From: Rhinopomastus cyanomelas
Taxonomy: Eukaryota; Chordata; Aves; Bucerotiformes; Rhinopomastidae
NCBI GenBank assembly: GCA_013400115.1
Contig: VXBP01007107.1
Coordinates: forward strand, 744,001-808,000
DNA length: 64,000 bases
Direction: 5' to 3'
The position numbers and the translations under genes are program-made. The notes under the pieces were generated by a model that saw only the letters and a program-made list of their open reading frames with translations, had not been told where the DNA came from and did not search any database. How positions within the stretch are numbered: the first letter of the stretch is position 1; every line of letters begins with the position of its first letter. This document shows, one piece after another, positions 61,000 to 64,000 of the stretch.

Positions 61000-61445
61000 T
61001 ACGCTTTAAAAGCTGAGCAGAATCTGTAAGTATAACTTGTGTGTTTTCTGCAGAAAAGTTTAAAGTTTGGTTTAAAAAGCTGAGAAGAAAAGTGTCTGTT
61101 CCCCACACTTTGCCCTCTTCTTCCCCCTTGGTGACTTCCACATTCTGCTTTGCTTCTCCTCTTCCCTCCATCTTTTTGTCTGTTTGGAGCTACATCATTT
61201 TGCCGCTGAGAGATAGTTATCACTTCTGGAGAAGCACATGGAGAGACTGTGAGAATTCTGAATTTTGAAGACTTATGAGGATAGAGACTGAAGTCAGACG
61301 ACCACTGAGGTTTCAGACAGAAGCAGGAGCTGTCTACAAATGGACACTCTGGATATTTCTATCCCAGTTCAATGCGGGAGCAATGTGACAAAAGTCTATG
61401 TCTGTGTCTATACCTTGTGTAGGGTCTCTTCTGATGTGTGGTGGG
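61000..61445 (+). repeat. Unnamed dispersed repeat, copy B
   Basis: Second copy of the repeat at 33321-33789, same orientation, about 27.7 kb away. Clear shared blocks include AAGCTGAGCAGAATCTG, GTGTGTTTTCTG, CTGTTTGGAGCTA, TGAGAATTCTGAA and GATGTGTGGTG. Homology stops at the same end point (after GTGTGGTG) in both copies, which defines the 3' boundary well. The 5' boundary is uncertain by about 20 bases. Confidence 0.75.
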
Positions 61446-61798
61446 GTTATCACTTTAGATAAAAGGTTTTTTATCACTTTAGATACAAGATGTTGGTTGA
61501 AATACAGTTGGGGACTCTAACCCACAATGTTAATGGCAGCCCACCTGGACGCATACGGATCCAGATAAGCATTCACTACACTACGACTCTGCATGGTGTC
61601 ATAGTCATGCTAGTAGGTGTAGAAACAAGACAAGGAGAAATCTGCTTATTATTTTTGATTCCCTATTACCCACCGTGATGTTTTCTAAGGCTTTCGCTAC
61701 CATCCCCACTACTTAGAAAAAGAAAATATTTGCATATTCATAAAAATTAAAGTATTCTGCAAAGTTGCTACTTCATGTACTCTGCCATAGAGTCATAG
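61446..61798. other. Unique DNA with a 24-bp tandem duplication
   Basis: TTATCACTTTAGATA occurs twice with a period of about 24 bases (61447-61490). At about 61783-61799 an orphan antisense CR1 tail (CATAGAGTCATAGAATT) lies directly before the hAT copy. Confidence 0.6.
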
Positions 61799-61806
61799 AA
61801 TTAAAG

Positions 61807-61975
61807 CAGGGGTCCTCAAAACCCAGCCCGTGGGGCAGATATGGCCCCCCAGGGTCTCCAGTGCAGCCCACGGTATTTACAGAACCCCACTGCCCCCGTC
61901 GGGGATTGGGGGTTGGAAACCAAGCAGCTGCAGATGACTTCCTGCCGACTGCTCGGCCAGGTTGAGGAGTTGGGT
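61807..61975 (+). mobile_element. hAT transposon, 5' fragment (same family as 36879)
   Basis: It starts CAGGGGTCCTCAAAACCCAG and shares AGATGACTTCCTGCCGACTG and the following GGCCAGG..TGAGGAG with the 36879 element. It keeps about 60 bases (GGGGCAGATATGGCCCCCCA onward) that the 36879 copy has lost. The 3' half and right terminal repeat are missing. The preceding AATTAAAG (61799-61806) again has TA at positions 4-5. The insertion appears to sit in a CR1 tail octamer. Confidence 0.88.
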
Positions 61976-64000
61976 CTTACAAGTTCCTTTATTTAACCTC
62001 CAGTGGGAGCATCTTAATTCAAAGAATAGTGGAATAATTTAGAATGAAAATAAATAAGTTTAGACAACTTAATTTCATTATTACATCAAGATTTCAACAA
62101 GATTATAGCCACTGAAAACAGACTGTTTTAATGTGATCTAACTTAGCATTCTGCAGAAAGATTTCAAGGGACGAATAAATCAGTTTGCAATAGGCATTGT
62201 TACTTCCACAGCAGTAATGCCAATGTAAGCACATCCTCTAAAATAACAGAAGATGGGATGGAAATTTCAATTATTTCTTAGCTCAGAGTGCTTTAAAGAA
62301 GCATGAAATTAGAATGAACCTCCTCAGTCATAAAATTTGTTCTTTATTATTACAGACAGCATGTAATGCATTCACTACCAAAACTGTTCATAGCTTCGCT
62401 TAAAGTAACTATTTTTACTCTTCTTCCCACTGTTCTCCTTTAAAGATAGATGCAAAAGTACATTGTTCTAGTAGACTGGGGGTTTTTGCCTCACTTCCAG
62501 CCTAAGTTTATTTATCATTGTTTTCAGCCTTTTTGTTCTTGTACAAACACTGGCTTTTAGCCCAAGTGGTAATTTTTCTTTCAGTTTTTATCCTCCTGTA
62601 GAATATCTTGATAACCACATGCCCTTTTGACTTGTTTAGTCTTAGATAACAAGTTCTAGTTCTCTGCAAAAGATAAACCTCCTCCTTTCCTTATTCATCC
62701 AGCAGAGACTTCATGTAATTGTTTTAGTTATGTAGTTGTTTTTGTTAAGTAGTTTTAGTTACATAGTTGTTTTACAATTTATTGACCTTGGACACAGGTA
62801 ATCAACACTCAGTATTTTAGACCAGCATTGCTTGTGTCTTGTAGTAGAAACACCTTCATTTCTATCTTGTCAACAGTCGCCTGATGTTCTGGCTAAATTA
62901 CTTCAGTAACTTACAATCCTGCAAGGAGTCACGCAAGTACACAGTGCTTTTTTCCCCCCTCTTTCTATACCCTACCAAGTTTTGAGAGTTTGCACATGAG
63001 GATCTTCCTGAAGCAGAAGCTTCACCAATTTCCTTGTGCTTAATGGTGTTCCATTAATGCAGCTATTTGGTTCTTGGGTTCTTTATTAACTCAGCAACCA
63101 CATCTTGCAATGAACTGTAAAATGTATTAATATATTCTGAGAGACATTCTTTTTACTAACAAAGGCTTCATTCATTCAAGTCTGCCTAACCTGGTATTAA
63201 GAGAAATAAAGAAGTCACTTCCTGCTCATCCTTACTGTAAATTGCATGACTCTTATGCTGGATCTATTCCATCCTAGGTGACCCTTGTATAAGTAACAAA
63301 TGACCTCTGCAATTCCTTTGCATCAGTTTAGCTGCTGTTATCCTTCTCCATATTTGAGTTCTGCTTTTTAAGCCTAGAGTTTGCCCAAATTGTACCTGTC
63401 ATGGAAAAATGACTCACTCCAGCTCTGCTAAAGTAGTTGGCCACTACAGTCCTGTTCTCATGGGGACGTGACTGCTGAAGAGCTTGAATCAGGCAATATG
63501 CCAAAAGGGCGACGTGCCTTTGAATAGTTGTGACCATCTGCAAATAGTAATACTGAGAATAATAATTTTATTGTGCTTAATTAGAACTTCCCCTGCTGCA
63601 ACTTGTGTCCATTACCTTTTGTTGTGCGTCACTAACAAGGTTCTGGCTCCAGCTCCAGTGCAAATACCTACAGAGAGCTGAAGACTGCAGTAAGAATCTT
63701 CTACGAGTTTTGCCTTCTTTAGACAAAACAAAATCAGCTTCTTCAGCCTCTTTCACACATAACATGCTACAGCTCCCAACTGCATTGAGTACACAGCAGA
63801 ATTCCTTCTAAGAGCAGTCACACCAAATTCGACTGTAGCCTATGTAACCTACTTGCAGGCTCTGAAAGTGATGCTTAACAAAAGAGAAGTGAAAAGCAAG
63901 TTGAAAGTGGCATTTCTCTAGCAGTACTTAAGTACCCAGGTATCTGTTTACAACAGGCTAGATGCTTCTTCATGTTTAAAAATCTTGGTCTGGGGTTTTT
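61976..64000. other. Unique AT-rich DNA, nothing recognised
   Basis: No gene or named repeat was recognised. A diffuse GTAGTT/TTAGTT repetition occurs near 62720-62775. Confidence 0.5.

Overview
This window looks like a gene-poor, AT-rich stretch of a bird nuclear genome, either intergenic or deep intronic. The diagnosis rests on repeats. There are about twenty CR1 LINE fragments, many with the typical octamer tail (ATTCTATG-like) and the avian CR1 3' end that reads GGTCCCTTCCAATCCCT. There are three solo LTRs of avian endogenous-retrovirus type, and at least three copies of a hAT DNA transposon. I recognise no intact host protein-coding gene, rRNA, canonical tRNA or CRISPR. Almost all open frames are short and either fall inside repeats or look like chance frames.

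Layout. 1-7970 is unique AT-rich DNA with one weak fibronectin-III-like remnant (about 5465-5700, minus). 7971-10930 has two CR1 fragments around a polypyrimidine tract. 15815-17650 is a rearranged CR1 cluster: an RT-domain piece, then an endonuclease-domain piece, then an inverted RT piece. 18395-22850 holds CR1 stubs and an antisense solo LTR (19078-19672). 26282-29362 has two more CR1 remnants. 33321-33789 is an unnamed dispersed repeat with a second copy at 61000-61445. 34748-35221 is an LTR of a second family. 36879-37396 is a hAT element with perfect 15-bp terminal repeats, an 8-bp target duplication and the last codons of a transposase. 40015-46845 holds further CR1 copies and a possible spliced-gene remnant (43849-44325, minus). 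47016-47533 is a sense solo LTR. 49824-51202 has CR1 fragments, one interrupted by a hAT copy that runs into a 576-base assembly gap (51203-51778). 54240-54680 is a GC-richer, possibly LTR-derived patch. 56663-57077 is the best-preserved CR1 3' end. 58235-58308 is a strong pre-miRNA-like hairpin. 58669-58826 looks like a tRNA-headed, CR1-tailed SINE. 61799-61975 is a 5' piece of the same hAT family.

The window is best read as a record of retrotransposition and DNA transposition. Nothing here forms an operon or pathway. The observations most worth checking are the hairpin at 58.2 kb, the hAT family with TA-centred target sites, the tRNA/CR1 composite SINE, the pair of unnamed repeats, and the recurring CR1 truncation point.
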